From the NCBI RefSeq assembly GCF_004022215.1, contig NZ_SAUZ01000003.1:248001-312000 (forward strand): a stretch of 64,000 nucleotides of DNA. The letters run 5' to 3'. Both the position numbers and the translations under genes were made by a program. The notes beneath the pieces were generated by a model. It searched no databases. It worked only from the letters and a program-made list of their open reading frames with translations, and was not told where the DNA came from. The stretch is from Paenirhodobacter populi. Its GTDB lineage: Bacteria; Pseudomonadota; Alphaproteobacteria; Rhodobacterales; Rhodobacteraceae. This document shows, one piece after another, positions 56,941 to 64,000 of the stretch. Every line of letters starts with the position of its first letter. Within the stretch, counting starts at the first letter, position 1.

Positions 56941-58376
56941 CCGGGACCAAGGCGCAGATCGGGGATCGTCCCACCGTCGCCATCATCGGCGGCGGCCTGT
57001 CGGGCGCGGCGGTCGCATGGCATCTGGCGCGGCTCACCCCGGCCCCGCGGATCGTGGTGATCGAGCCGCGCGCCGAGCTTGGGCAGGGGCTGGCCTACGG
57101 CACCCCGGATCCGGCCCACAAGCTGAACGTCCCGGCGCAGAGGATGACGCTCGACACCTCGGACCCGCTGCATTTCCAACGCTGGCTGTCCTCGTCCGAT
57201 GGGCCGTTCCTGCCCGCCGGATCGGCGACGCTGGCGGGTGACATCTTCGCCCCCCGGCAGGTCTTTGGCCGCTATGTCGCGCATCACCTGCGCCCGTTCC
57301 TCGATGCCGGGCGGATCGAGCATCTGCGCACCCATGCGCAGGCCGCCCACCGCGACGGGGAACAGTATCGCATCACGCTGGCAACGGGCGAGGAGCTGCG
57401 CGCCGACCGGCTGGTGCTGGCCGTCTCGCACCCCGAGCCATCGGTGCCCAGTGGCCTGCGCACCCTGACGGCGGAAACCGGCCTGATCCGCGATCCCTAT
57501 GCGCCCGATGCGCTGGCCGGGATCGCGCCGGACGAGAATGTGCTGATCGTCGGCACCGGGCTGACCGGGGCGGATATCGTCGCCTCGCTGCAAGAGCGGG
57601 GGCACAGGGGCAGGATCCACCTGCTGTCGCGCCACGGCCGGTTTTCCCAGCCGCACGGCCCGGCGCAGGACGAAACAGGCGCGGATTTCACCGTGGCGCC
57701 GGAACGCACCGCGCTTGGCCTTTTGCGCCGGGTGCGGCGGGCGCTGGCCACGGATGCCGAAGGCGGGCTGACATGGCACGCGGTCTTCGACCGACTGCGG
57801 ACGCAGGCCCCCACGATCTGGGCCGCGCTGCCGCAGGGCGAACGCCGCCGCCTGCTGCGCCATCTGCGCGGCCTGTGGGACATTCACCGCTTTCGCATCG
57901 CGCCGCAGACGCATGACACGCTGCTGCGCGCCATCGCGGCCCGGCGGGTCGAGCCCATCGCCGGCGCGATCACCGATGCAACCGTCGCACCCGAGGGCAT
58001 CGCGCTCGACCTCCACCTGCGCGGCGGGGGCGAGCGTCGGCTGACCGTCGATCGGGTGGTGCTGGCGACCGGCCCGGCGCATGCCGCGGCCTTCGAGGTG
58101 ACGCCGGTTCTGGCATCGCTGGAGGCAGGGGGAACGATCCGCCGCGATCCGCTGGGGCTCGGCATCCTCACAACGACCGAGGGCAACGCGATCGACGCCA
58201 CCGGCGCGGCGCAGGAAACCCTGCTGATCGCTGGCCCGCTGGCCCGCGGCGCGGTGGGGGAACTGATGGGCGTGCCCGAGATCACCGCCCGGGCCGAGGG
58301 AATCGCCCGCAAGCTCGCCCGATCCCTGCCCGATGCCGAGGCCCCCCTTGTCGCGCCGGACCGCGCAACGGCCTGA
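56937..58376 (+). CDS. FAD/NAD(P)-binding protein (COG4529-like)
   Basis: 479 residues. N-terminal dinucleotide fold TVAIIGGGLSGAAVAWHL, FAD motif RAELGQGLAYGTPDPAHKLNVPAQRM, and a second nucleotide motif LIVGTGLTGADIVASL near residue 200. COG4529 members are soluble oxidoreductase-like proteins of unclear role, repeatedly found in sulfonate or siderophore loci. Translationally coupled to the FMN reductase, so it probably serves flavin or sulfonate oxidation (inference). Confidence 0.85.
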   Translation: MTGTKAQIGDRPTVAIIGGGLSGAAVAWHLARLTPAPRIVVIEPRAELGQGLAYGTPDPAHKLNVPAQRMTLDTSDPLHFQRWLSSSDGPFLPAGSATLAGDIFAPRQVFGRYVAHHLRPFLDAGRIEHLRTHAQAAHRDGEQYRITLATGEELRADRLVLAVSHPEPSVPSGLRTLTAETGLIRDPYAPDALAGIAPDENVLIVGTGLTGADIVASLQERGHRGRIHLLSRHGRFSQPHGPAQDETGADFTVAPERTALGLLRRVRRALATDAEGGLTWHAVFDRLRTQAPTIWAALPQGERRRLLRHLRGLWDIHRFRIAPQTHDTLLRAIAARRVEPIAGAITDATVAPEGIALDLHLRGGGERRLTVDRVVLATGPAHAAAFEVTPVLASLEAGGTIRRDPLGLGILTTTEGNAIDATGAAQETLLIAGPLARGAVGELMGVPEITARAEGIARKLARSLPDAEAPLVAPDRATA

Positions 58377-58386
58377 TTGCGGGCGC

Positions 58387-58430
58387 GGGAGAAATTCCTT
58401 CCCGCCCCGCCTGCCCGGCGAGAATATTCC
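58387..58430. promoter_or_regulatory. Two GAGAA-TTCC elements upstream of metQ
   Basis: GGGAGAAATTCC (58387-58398) and GCGAGAATATTCC (58418-58430), starts 31 bp apart, resembling the dyad before ssuD. They lie 170-215 bp before the first metQ. A perfect AACGGAG-TGG-CTCCGTT hairpin (58450-58466) and a dyad ACGAC/GTCGT (58490-58506) follow. Confidence 0.5.
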
Positions 58431-58601
58431 TAACGCCCCGCCCCCCGAAAACGGAGTGGCTCCGTTCTCCGTTCCGGCCTAGATTAAACACGACGATTAC
58501 GGTCGTTTTTAATTCCGCCGAATGGCCACCCAAAAGACAGAAAACGGGCAAGCGCCCGGCAGCCTGACGCCGCCCGCGTCAGGCGACGCAGGAGATTTGG
58601 A

Positions 58602-59399
58602 ATGAGACTGCCCCTTTTGACCGGACTCGGCCTTGCGATCCTGACCGCGTTTCCGGCGACCGCCCTGACCATCGGCGTCACCCCCGGCGTGCTGGCGGAT
58701 TCCGTTGAGACCGCCGCGACCGAGGCCCGTGCGCAGGGGCTCGATGTCAAGGTCGTGGAGTTCAGCGACTGGACGACGCCCAATCTGGCGCTGGACAATG
58801 GCGACCTCGATGCGAACTATTTCCAGCATCAGGCCTTCCTCGACAATGCGGTCAAGGAAACCGGCTACAAACTGGTGCCGGTGGGGCTGGGTGTGCTGCC
58901 CAACATCGGGCTCTATTCCGAGAAATATGCCGCGCTCGACCAGCTTCCCGAAGGCGCGCGCATCGCCGTGGCCAGCGATCCGGTCAACGGCGGGCGCGGG
59001 CTGGCGCTGTTGCAGACCGCCGGGCTCATCACCCTGCGCGAGGGCGTCGGCGTGAAGGGCACCCCCGACGACATAATCGCCAATCCGAAGAACTTCCAGA
59101 TCATCGAGATCGAAGGCCCGCAGCTTGTCCGCGCCCTGTCGGATGTCGATCTGGCGCAGGGCTATCCGGCGCATTTCGTCAATGCCGGGCGGGCCGATAT
59201 CGCCGGGAAGGCGCTGCTCTATTCCGGCGTCGACGATACCTATTTCGCGATCCGGTTCGTCGCGCGCGAAGACAACAAGGACGACCCCGACCTCGCCCGC
59301 TTCATCCGGATCTACCAGACCTCCCCCGCCGTGCGGGAACAGATCCATACCTCCTATGCCAATGACCCGGCGCTTTACACGCTGCCGTGGATCGAATGA
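58602..59399 (+). CDS. MetQ/NlpA-family periplasmic binding protein (first of two)
   Basis: 265 residues from MRLPLLTGLGLAILTAFPATALT, a Sec signal without a lipobox Cys. The NlpA fold begins TIGVTPGVLADSV, with [40 protein letters not shown] and [24 protein letters not shown]. Homologues bind methionine or related compounds and are usually lipoproteins; this one should be soluble in the periplasm. Tandem with a paralogue and followed by metN-metI. Confidence 0.92.
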   Translation: MRLPLLTGLGLAILTAFPATALTIGVTPGVLADSVETAATEARAQGLDVKVVEFSDWTTPNLALDNGDLDANYFQHQAFLDNAVKETGYKLVPVGLGVLPNIGLYSEKYAALDQLPEGARIAVASDPVNGGRGLALLQTAGLITLREGVGVKGTPDDIIANPKNFQIIEIEGPQLVRALSDVDLAQGYPAHFVNAGRADIAGKALLYSGVDDTYFAIRFVAREDNKDDPDLARFIRIYQTSPAVREQIHTSYANDPALYTLPWIE

Positions 59400-59410
59400 T
59401 CGAGGACATC

Positions 59411-60214
59411 ATGAAACTGAAATCCCTTGCCCTTGCCGCGCTTCTGTCCATCGGCGCCGTCGCCGCGCAGGCCGCGCCGCTGAAAGTCGGCGTGGTGCCC
59501 GGCGCCTATGGCGATGCCGCGAATGTCGCCGCCGAGGAGGCGAAGACGCAGGGCCTCGACGTCGAGGTGATCGAGTTTTCCGACTGGACGACGCCCAATG
59601 TGGCGCTGGCCTCGGGCGATATCGACCTGAACTTCTTCCAGCACGTTCCGTTCATGGAAAATGCCGAAAAGCAGACCGGCTACAAATTCGCCGCCGTTTC
59701 GCCGGGGATCCTTGCCAATCTTGGGCTCTATTCGCTGAAGCACAAGAGCTTCGACGAAATCCCCGATGGCGGATCGGTGGCCATCGCCAACGACCCGGTG
59801 AACCAGGGCCGCGGGCTCTTGCTGCTGCAAAAGGCCGGGCTGATCAAGCTGAAGGATGACGTGGGCTTTCTCGGTTCCGTCGATGACATCACCGAAAACC
59901 CGAAGCACCTGAAATTCACCGAGGTCGAAGGCCCGCAGCTGGTCCGCATCACCGGGGACGTGGACCTCGCACAGGGCTATCCGCATTTCATCGTCGCGGC
60001 CGGGACCTTCGATCCGACCAGCGGGCTGCTCTATTCCGGCATCGAGGACAAGCAGTTCGCCGTCAACTTCGTCTCGCGCGATGACAACAAGGACGATCCG
60101 CGCATCGCGCAGTTCATCCAGATCTTCCAGAATTCGCAGGCGGTGAAGGACCAGATCGACTCCTCCTTCGCGCATAGCGACAAGCTCTACATCCTCGCGT
60201 GGGAGGCGAAATGA
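59411..60214 (+). CDS. MetQ/NlpA-family periplasmic binding protein (second of two)
   Basis: 267 residues from [21 protein letters not shown], again with no lipobox Cys. Close to the first copy: [83 protein letters not shown]. Differences lie mainly in the loops around the binding cleft, suggesting different ligands sharing one MetNI. It starts 11 bp after the first copy and overlaps metN by 4 nt. Confidence 0.93.
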   Translation: MKLKSLALAALLSIGAVAAQAAPLKVGVVPGAYGDAANVAAEEAKTQGLDVEVIEFSDWTTPNVALASGDIDLNFFQHVPFMENAEKQTGYKFAAVSPGILANLGLYSLKHKSFDEIPDGGSVAIANDPVNQGRGLLLLQKAGLIKLKDDVGFLGSVDDITENPKHLKFTEVEGPQLVRITGDVDLAQGYPHFIVAAGTFDPTSGLLYSGIEDKQFAVNFVSRDDNKDDPRIAQFIQIFQNSQAVKDQIDSSFAHSDKLYILAWEAK

Positions 60215-61308
60215 CCGGCGCCCCCGCAATCGCCGGCAGCCCCGCGCGCGCCGCCGCGACCAGCGAGGCGCGCCGCAAGGGGGGCACGGTTTCCTTCGAG
60301 GGGCTGGGCAAGGTCTACCGCTCCTCGGCGGGCGAGGTGACGGCGCTCAGCGACATCAGCCTCGACATCCGGGCGGGCGAGATCTTCGGGATCATCGGCC
60401 GTTCGGGCGCGGGGAAATCGAGCCTGCTGCGCACGATCAACCGGCTGGAACAGCCCACCTCGGGCCGGGTGCGCATCGACGGCGAGGATATCGCCGGGCT
60501 CGACGAATCCGGCCTTGTCGGGCTGCGCCGCCGGATCGGCATGATCTTCCAGCATTTCAACCTGCTGTCCGCCAAGACGGTGCGGGAAAACGTCGCCCTG
60601 CCGCTGCGCGTGGCCGGCGTCGCGCGCGACGAAATCGCGCAGCGGGTCGATCAGACGCTGGCGCTTGTCGGGCTGGAGGGCAAGGGCGACACCTATCCCT
60701 CGCGGCTGTCGGGCGGGCAGAAGCAGCGGGTGGGCATCGCCCGGGCGCTGGTCAGCCGCCCGGAAATCCTGCTCTGCGACGAGGCGACCTCGGCGCTCGA
60801 CCCGGAAACCACCGTCTCGATCCTGACGCTGCTGAAGGACATCAACCGCCGCCTCGGCCTGACGATCGTGCTGATCACCCACGAGATGAGCGTGATCCGC
60901 GAGATCTGCGACCGCGTGGTGGTGATCGAGAAGGGCGAGATCGTCGAGGAAGGCCCCGTCTGGCAGGTTTTCGGCACGCCGTGCCATGCGGCGACGCAGG
61001 CGCTGCTGCAACCGCTGGAAAACGGCCTGCCCGAGGATCTGGCGCACAGGTTGCGCGACACGGCGCGGCCGGGCGACGAAACGGTGGTCGAACTGCGCTT
61101 CGCCGGGCATCGCACGCCGGACCTGACGGGGCTTGCCGCCGCTGCGGGCGGGACGGTGCGGCTCCTGTCTTCGCAGGTGGAACGGATTCAGGGACATGCG
61201 ATCGGCCAGATTCTGGTCGGGCTCGGCGCGGGCGCACGGCCCGAGGCGCTCGGGCAGATCGCGGATAGCGCAAGGGTGATCGGATATGTTGACGCCACAG
61301 ATGATTGA
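60211..61308 (+). CDS. metN: MetN-type ABC transporter ATP-binding protein with NIL domain
   Basis: 365 residues. Walker [10 protein letters not shown] near residue 65, signature [15 protein letters not shown], Walker [16 protein letters not shown]-loop ITHEMSVI. The C-terminal NIL regulatory domain (about 285-360) contains [19 protein letters not shown]; in E. coli it binds methionine and inhibits transport. The N-terminus is about 30 residues longer than typical MetN ([17 protein letters not shown]). Coupled to metQ by ATGA. Confidence 0.93.
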   Translation: MTGAPAIAGSPARAAATSEARRKGGTVSFEGLGKVYRSSAGEVTALSDISLDIRAGEIFGIIGRSGAGKSSLLRTINRLEQPTSGRVRIDGEDIAGLDESGLVGLRRRIGMIFQHFNLLSAKTVRENVALPLRVAGVARDEIAQRVDQTLALVGLEGKGDTYPSRLSGGQKQRVGIARALVSRPEILLCDEATSALDPETTVSILTLLKDINRRLGLTIVLITHEMSVIREICDRVVVIEKGEIVEEGPVWQVFGTPCHAATQALLQPLENGLPEDLAHRLRDTARPGDETVVELRFAGHRTPDLTGLAAAAGGTVRLLSSQVERIQGHAIGQILVGLGAGARPEALGQIADSARVIGYVDATDD

Positions 61309-61942
61309 CCGCCTCTGGCAGGCACTTCAGGACACGCTGCTGATGGTCGGCGTCTCGGCCGGGATCGCGGTTCTGGCGGGGATTCCGCTGGCGGTGTTCC
61401 TGGTGACCTCGGACCGCAACGGGATCTTCCCGGCGCCGCGGCTGAACCGGATCGCGGGGGCGCTGGTCAACGGCTTCCGCGCGGTGCCGTTCATCGTGCT
61501 CCTCGTGGCGCTGATCCCGTTCACCCGGCTCGTCGCCGGCACGACGATCGGGGTCTGGGCGGCGATCGTGCCGCTCGCCGTCTCCGCCACGCCCTTCTTC
61601 GCCCGCATCGCCGAGGTCAGCCTGCGCGAGGTCGACCCCGGCCTGATCGAGGCGGCGCAATCCATCGGCTGCCGCCGCTGGCACATCGTGCGCCATGTCC
61701 TGCTGCCCGAGGCACTGCCCGGCATCATCGGCGGCTTCACCATCACCGTCGTGACGATGATCGGCGCCTCGGCGATGGCGGGGGCGGTGGGCGCGGGCGG
61801 CCTTGGCGACGTGGCGATCCGCTATGGCTACCAGCGCTTCGACACCACGGTGATGATGGCCGTCATCGCGATCCTGATCGTGCTGGTCTGCGCGGTGCAA
61901 TTCGCCGGCGACACGGCGGTCCGCCGCCTCCGCGCCCGCTGA
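61286..61942 (+). CDS. metI: MetI-type ABC transporter permease
   Basis: 218 residues, five TM helices. [49 protein letters not shown] loop [25 protein letters not shown], and the C-terminal [17 protein letters not shown] are MetI hallmarks. It overlaps metN by 23 nt. An ATG 5 codons later (MIDRLWQ) is another possible start. Confidence 0.95.
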   Translation: MLTPQMIDRLWQALQDTLLMVGVSAGIAVLAGIPLAVFLVTSDRNGIFPAPRLNRIAGALVNGFRAVPFIVLLVALIPFTRLVAGTTIGVWAAIVPLAVSATPFFARIAEVSLREVDPGLIEAAQSIGCRRWHIVRHVLLPEALPGIIGGFTITVVTMIGASAMAGAVGAGGLGDVAIRYGYQRFDTTVMMAVIAILIVLVCAVQFAGDTAVRRLRAR

Positions 61943-61980
61943 GCAAAAGAGGCGCGCCCCGCAAGGCGCGCCTCTTTTGC
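61943..61980. terminator. Strong bidirectional terminator after metI
   Basis: GCAAAAGAGGCGCGCC-CCGCAA-GGCGCGCCTCTTTTGC: a 16-bp perfect stem whose ends include AAAA and TTTT tracts, separating converging metI and the monooxygenase gene. Confidence 0.92.
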
Positions 61981-62019
61981 TGCAACCGGGTTCCGGTTCT
62001 CCGAAGAACCCGCTTCAGC

Positions 62020-62081
62020 CTTTCGTGTTTCCATAAATATCCCGGGGGTGAGCCCGGAACGGGCGAGGGGGCTGGCCCCCT
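62020..62081 (-). repeat. Composite intergenic repeat, copy I (minus orientation)
   Basis: Box 62020-62051, stem GCCCG-GAA-CGGGC (62052-62064), hairpin AGGGGGC-TG-GCCCCCT (62066-62081). Its hairpin overlaps the stop codon of the monooxygenase gene by 2 nt and follows it in the sense direction. Confidence 0.88.
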
Positions 62082-63456
62082 ATTCGGCGGCCAGCCGGTT
62101 CGGACGGAAGGCCTCCGCCGCATGGCGTGCGGGCAGCCGGTCCCCCGCCCCGAAGACCTTGTGACGCAAGGTCCCCGCCGCATATTCCGTCTTGTAGACG
62201 CCGCGGTCCTGCAGTTCCGGCACCACCAGATCGGCGAAATCCTCATAGCTTTCCGGGGTGACGATGCGGGTCAGGTTGAAGCCGTCGATCTCGCCCACGC
62301 GCACCCAGCGTTCCAGTTCGTCCGCCACCTCGGCCGGCGTGCCGACGAGCGCCGGATAGCGCCCGCCAAGCGCGTGCTTCGCCAGCAGGTCGCGCTTCGT
62401 CCATTTCTGCGTCTGCGCAAGCTTCGTCGCCGACTGGATCGAGTTCGTCTCGCCGTAGGGGATCGGATCATCGAGCCCGTAGCGCGCGAAGTCGATGCCG
62501 GTGGAGGCGGCGAAATGCGCCAGCCCCGCCTCGGGGCTGGTATAGGCCAGATAGTCTTGCAGCTTCTCCCGCGCGGCGGCGGAGCTGCGGTCGGTGACGA
62601 CATTGATGCCGACGAAGATCTTCACATCCTCCGGCTGCCGTCCCGCCGCGACGACCGCGGCGCGGATATCGCGCGAGGTCTTTTGCGCGGCTTCGGGCGT
62701 CAGCGCACCGATGAAGACGCATTCGGCATGGCGCGCGGCGAACCTCTGCCCCCGCCCCGACGCGCCCGCCTGATACAGAAGCGGCGTCCGCTGCGGCGAG
62801 GGTTCGGAGAGGTGATACCCCTCTACATCATAAAAACGCCCGTGGTGGATGACCTTGCGCACCTTGGCCGGGTCGGCGAAGACCCGCGCCGCCTTGTCGC
62901 GGCGCACGGCATCCTCGTCCCACGACCCTTCCCAGAGCTTGTAGAGCACGTCCAGATATTCGTCCGCCTGATCGTAGCGCAGGTCATGCCCGGTCTGCGC
63001 ATCGCGCCCGACGGCGCGGGCGGCGCTGTCCAGATAGCCCGTGACGATGTTCCAGCCGATCCGCCCCCCGGTCAGATGGTCGAGCGTCGACATGCGGCGC
63101 GCGAATGTATAGGGCGGCTCCTGATTGACGTTGACCGTGACGCCGAAGCCCAGATGCTCCGTCACCGCCGCCATCGCGGACACCAGCAGGATCGGATCGT
63201 TGACCGGCAACTGGATCGATTCGCGCAGCGTCAGATCGACATTGCCGCCATAGATGTCATAGGTACCAAGGATGTCGGCCAGAAACAGCCCGTCGAACAG
63301 CCCACGTTCCAGCGTTTTCGCCAGCGAGGTCCAGTAGTCGAGCTTGCGATAATCCGTCGAGGTATCGCGCGGATGGGTCCATGTGCCGTGATTGATATGG
63401 CCGACGCTGTTCATGTTGAACGCATTGACCAGAATCTGCTTGCCGGGGAGTGCCAT
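62080..63456 (-). CDS. NtaA/SnaA/DszA-family FMNH2-dependent monooxygenase
   Basis: 458 residues from MALPGKQILVNAFNMNSVGHINHG. Luciferase-like barrel with the DszA-subfamily features GLFLADILGTYDIYGGN, PINDPILLV-like PVNDPILLVSAMAAVTEHLGFG, TGGRIGWNIVTGYLDSAARAVG, LYQAGASGRGQRFAARHAECVF and a C-terminal FNLTRIVTPESYEDFADLVVPEL. Such enzymes oxidise organosulfur or aminocarboxylate substrates with reduced flavin. The SfnB-like partner is directly upstream (1-nt overlap, TGATG). An exact substrate is not assignable. Confidence 0.9.
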   Translation of the reverse strand: MALPGKQILVNAFNMNSVGHINHGTWTHPRDTSTDYRKLDYWTSLAKTLERGLFDGLFLADILGTYDIYGGNVDLTLRESIQLPVNDPILLVSAMAAVTEHLGFGVTVNVNQEPPYTFARRMSTLDHLTGGRIGWNIVTGYLDSAARAVGRDAQTGHDLRYDQADEYLDVLYKLWEGSWDEDAVRRDKAARVFADPAKVRKVIHHGRFYDVEGYHLSEPSPQRTPLLYQAGASGRGQRFAARHAECVFIGALTPEAAQKTSRDIRAAVVAAGRQPEDVKIFVGINVVTDRSSAAAREKLQDYLAYTSPEAGLAHFAASTGIDFARYGLDDPIPYGETNSIQSATKLAQTQKWTKRDLLAKHALGGRYPALVGTPAEVADELERWVRVGEIDGFNLTRIVTPESYEDFADLVVPELQDRGVYKTEYAAGTLRHKVFGAGDRLPARHAAEAFRPNRLAAE

Positions 63457-64000
63457 CAGATCGCTCCGTGCCGCGGGGGGTTGACCCCGTTCAGGGTATG
63501 ATTGCCGACCGCATGGTATTTCCAGCGCACCGGATCGTGCAACGTATGGGTGCGGACATTGCGCCAGTAGCGGTCGCGGCCCTCGTCGCCCAGGGTGGCC
63601 GAGGTGCCGGTCAGCTCGAACAGCTTGCTGGCGGCCAGAAGCCCTGCCTCGGTGGTCAGCGCGCGGGCCGCCGCGACGGCGATCGAGGCATCGGCCACGG
63701 TCTCCTCCGTCGCCTCGCGGATCGCGGCGTCGAGCACGCGGCCCGAACGGTGCAAGAGCGCCTCGGCCGCGCGCAGGCGCACCGCGACCTCCCCCACGCC
63801 CTGAAGGGTCAGCGGATCGTCCTGCGCCCGCTCCACCCCGGCATCGAGCCACGGTCGCGCCCGGTCGCGGATGAAGGACAGCATTTCCGCGAATGCGCCC
63901 TGCCCGATGCCAAGGTCGATCGCCGCATGCATGATCTGAGCATGCGGGCCGATGGGCGTCGGGCGCTCGAAGCTTGCCTGAAACGGCACGATCCAGTCCG
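63456..64000 (-). CDS. SfnB/DszC-like acyl-CoA dehydrogenase-fold oxidoreductase (C-terminal part, runs off the window)
   Basis: About 181 residues visible, beginning DWIVPFQASFERPTPIGPHAQIMHAAIDLG. The C-terminal helical domain includes LLAASKLFELTGTSATLGDEGRDRYWRNVRTHTLHDPVRWKYHAVGNHTLNG, the signature of the SfnB/DszC group of flavin-dependent sulfur-compound oxidoreductases. The N-terminus lies beyond 64000. Translationally coupled to the DszA-like gene, forming a two-component organosulfur oxidation unit. Confidence 0.88.
   Translation of the reverse strand, partial: DWIVPFQASFERPTPIGPHAQIMHAAIDLGIGQGAFAEMLSFIRDRARPWLDAGVERAQDDPLTLQGVGEVAVRLRAAEALLHRSGRVLDAAIREATEETVADASIAVAAARALTTEAGLLAASKLFELTGTSATLGDEGRDRYWRNVRTHTLHDPVRWKYHAVGNHTLNGVNPPRHGAI

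Noticed and set aside
55203-64000. Organosulfur cluster as a recently acquired genomic island
   Set aside because: Base composition and codon use look like the neighbours, and no integrase, tRNA or direct repeats border it within the window.

Overview
The window reads as chromosomal DNA of a high-GC alphaproteobacterium, most likely a Rhodobacterales member (Rhodobacter/Paracoccus relatives). The reasons are a gcrA cell-cycle regulator, an F0-ATPase operon with separate b and b' subunits and no F1 genes, an H-NS protein of the HvrA/Spb type, and the order sdhBADC - DUF1737 - nnrU - mcl2-like - mdh - sucCD - sucAB - lpd, which matches the Rhodobacter sphaeroides arrangement as I remember it. 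No tRNA, rRNA, CRISPR array, intact transposase, prophage or plasmid gene was found. The genus cannot be fixed from the sequence alone.

Layout. 1-6.6 kb: fructose-6-phosphate aldolase/transaldolase (partial), priA, gcrA, rimO, ettA. 6.9-9.5 kb: atpI-B-E-F'-F (minus strand). 9.7-12.7 kb: an orphan ArsR regulator with a clear operator, a Tat-exported glucan biosynthesis protein and a DUF1989 protein. 12.8-29.6 kb: the TCA block. It holds an overlooked 59-residue ORF, sdhCDAB with two small lipoprotein genes inside, DUF1737, NnrU, a malyl-CoA lyase/thioesterase, mdh, and sucCD-lipoprotein-sucAB-MAPEG-lpd. 29.7-35.6 kb: thioesterase, FCD-type GntR regulator, YgjP-like metalloprotease, TIGR02300 protein, ccmF-ccmH, EamA exporter. 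35.8-41.9 kb: spermidine/putrescine-type ABC operon ending in an Asp/Glu-racemase gene, a divergent GntR regulator, and an H-NS protein. 42-55 kb: LysR/aldo-keto reductase/MFS, a YghX hydrolase, a methyltransferase, a glycine-rich secreted operon (DUF3500, EF-hand protein, esterase), an ACR3-like transporter, GNAT and transglutaminase-like proteins. 55-64 kb: an organosulfur acquisition cluster with SsuD, FMN reductase, FAD/NAD protein, two MetQ, MetN, MetI, a DszA/NtaA-type monooxygenase and an SfnB-like dehydrogenase.

Main signals beyond gene content. (1) Paired GTGATCAC palindromes with centres exactly 21 bp apart lie upstream of both sdhC and sucC. A single copy lies 8 nt upstream of an FCD-GntR gene close to the suc operon, which suggests one autoregulated TCA regulon. 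(2) Nine intergenic copies of a composite element combine a GC-rich hairpin, a second stem that differs in sequence but keeps its pairing, and a near-invariant box containing GGGATATTTATGGAA. This looks like a structured RNA or REP-like family. (3) A GAGAAATTCTC-type element precedes both plus-strand organosulfur operons. (4) Three small Cys-containing lipoproteins are embedded in the sdh and suc operons. (5) The glycine-rich exported operon at 48.2-52.3 kb has no function I can assign.
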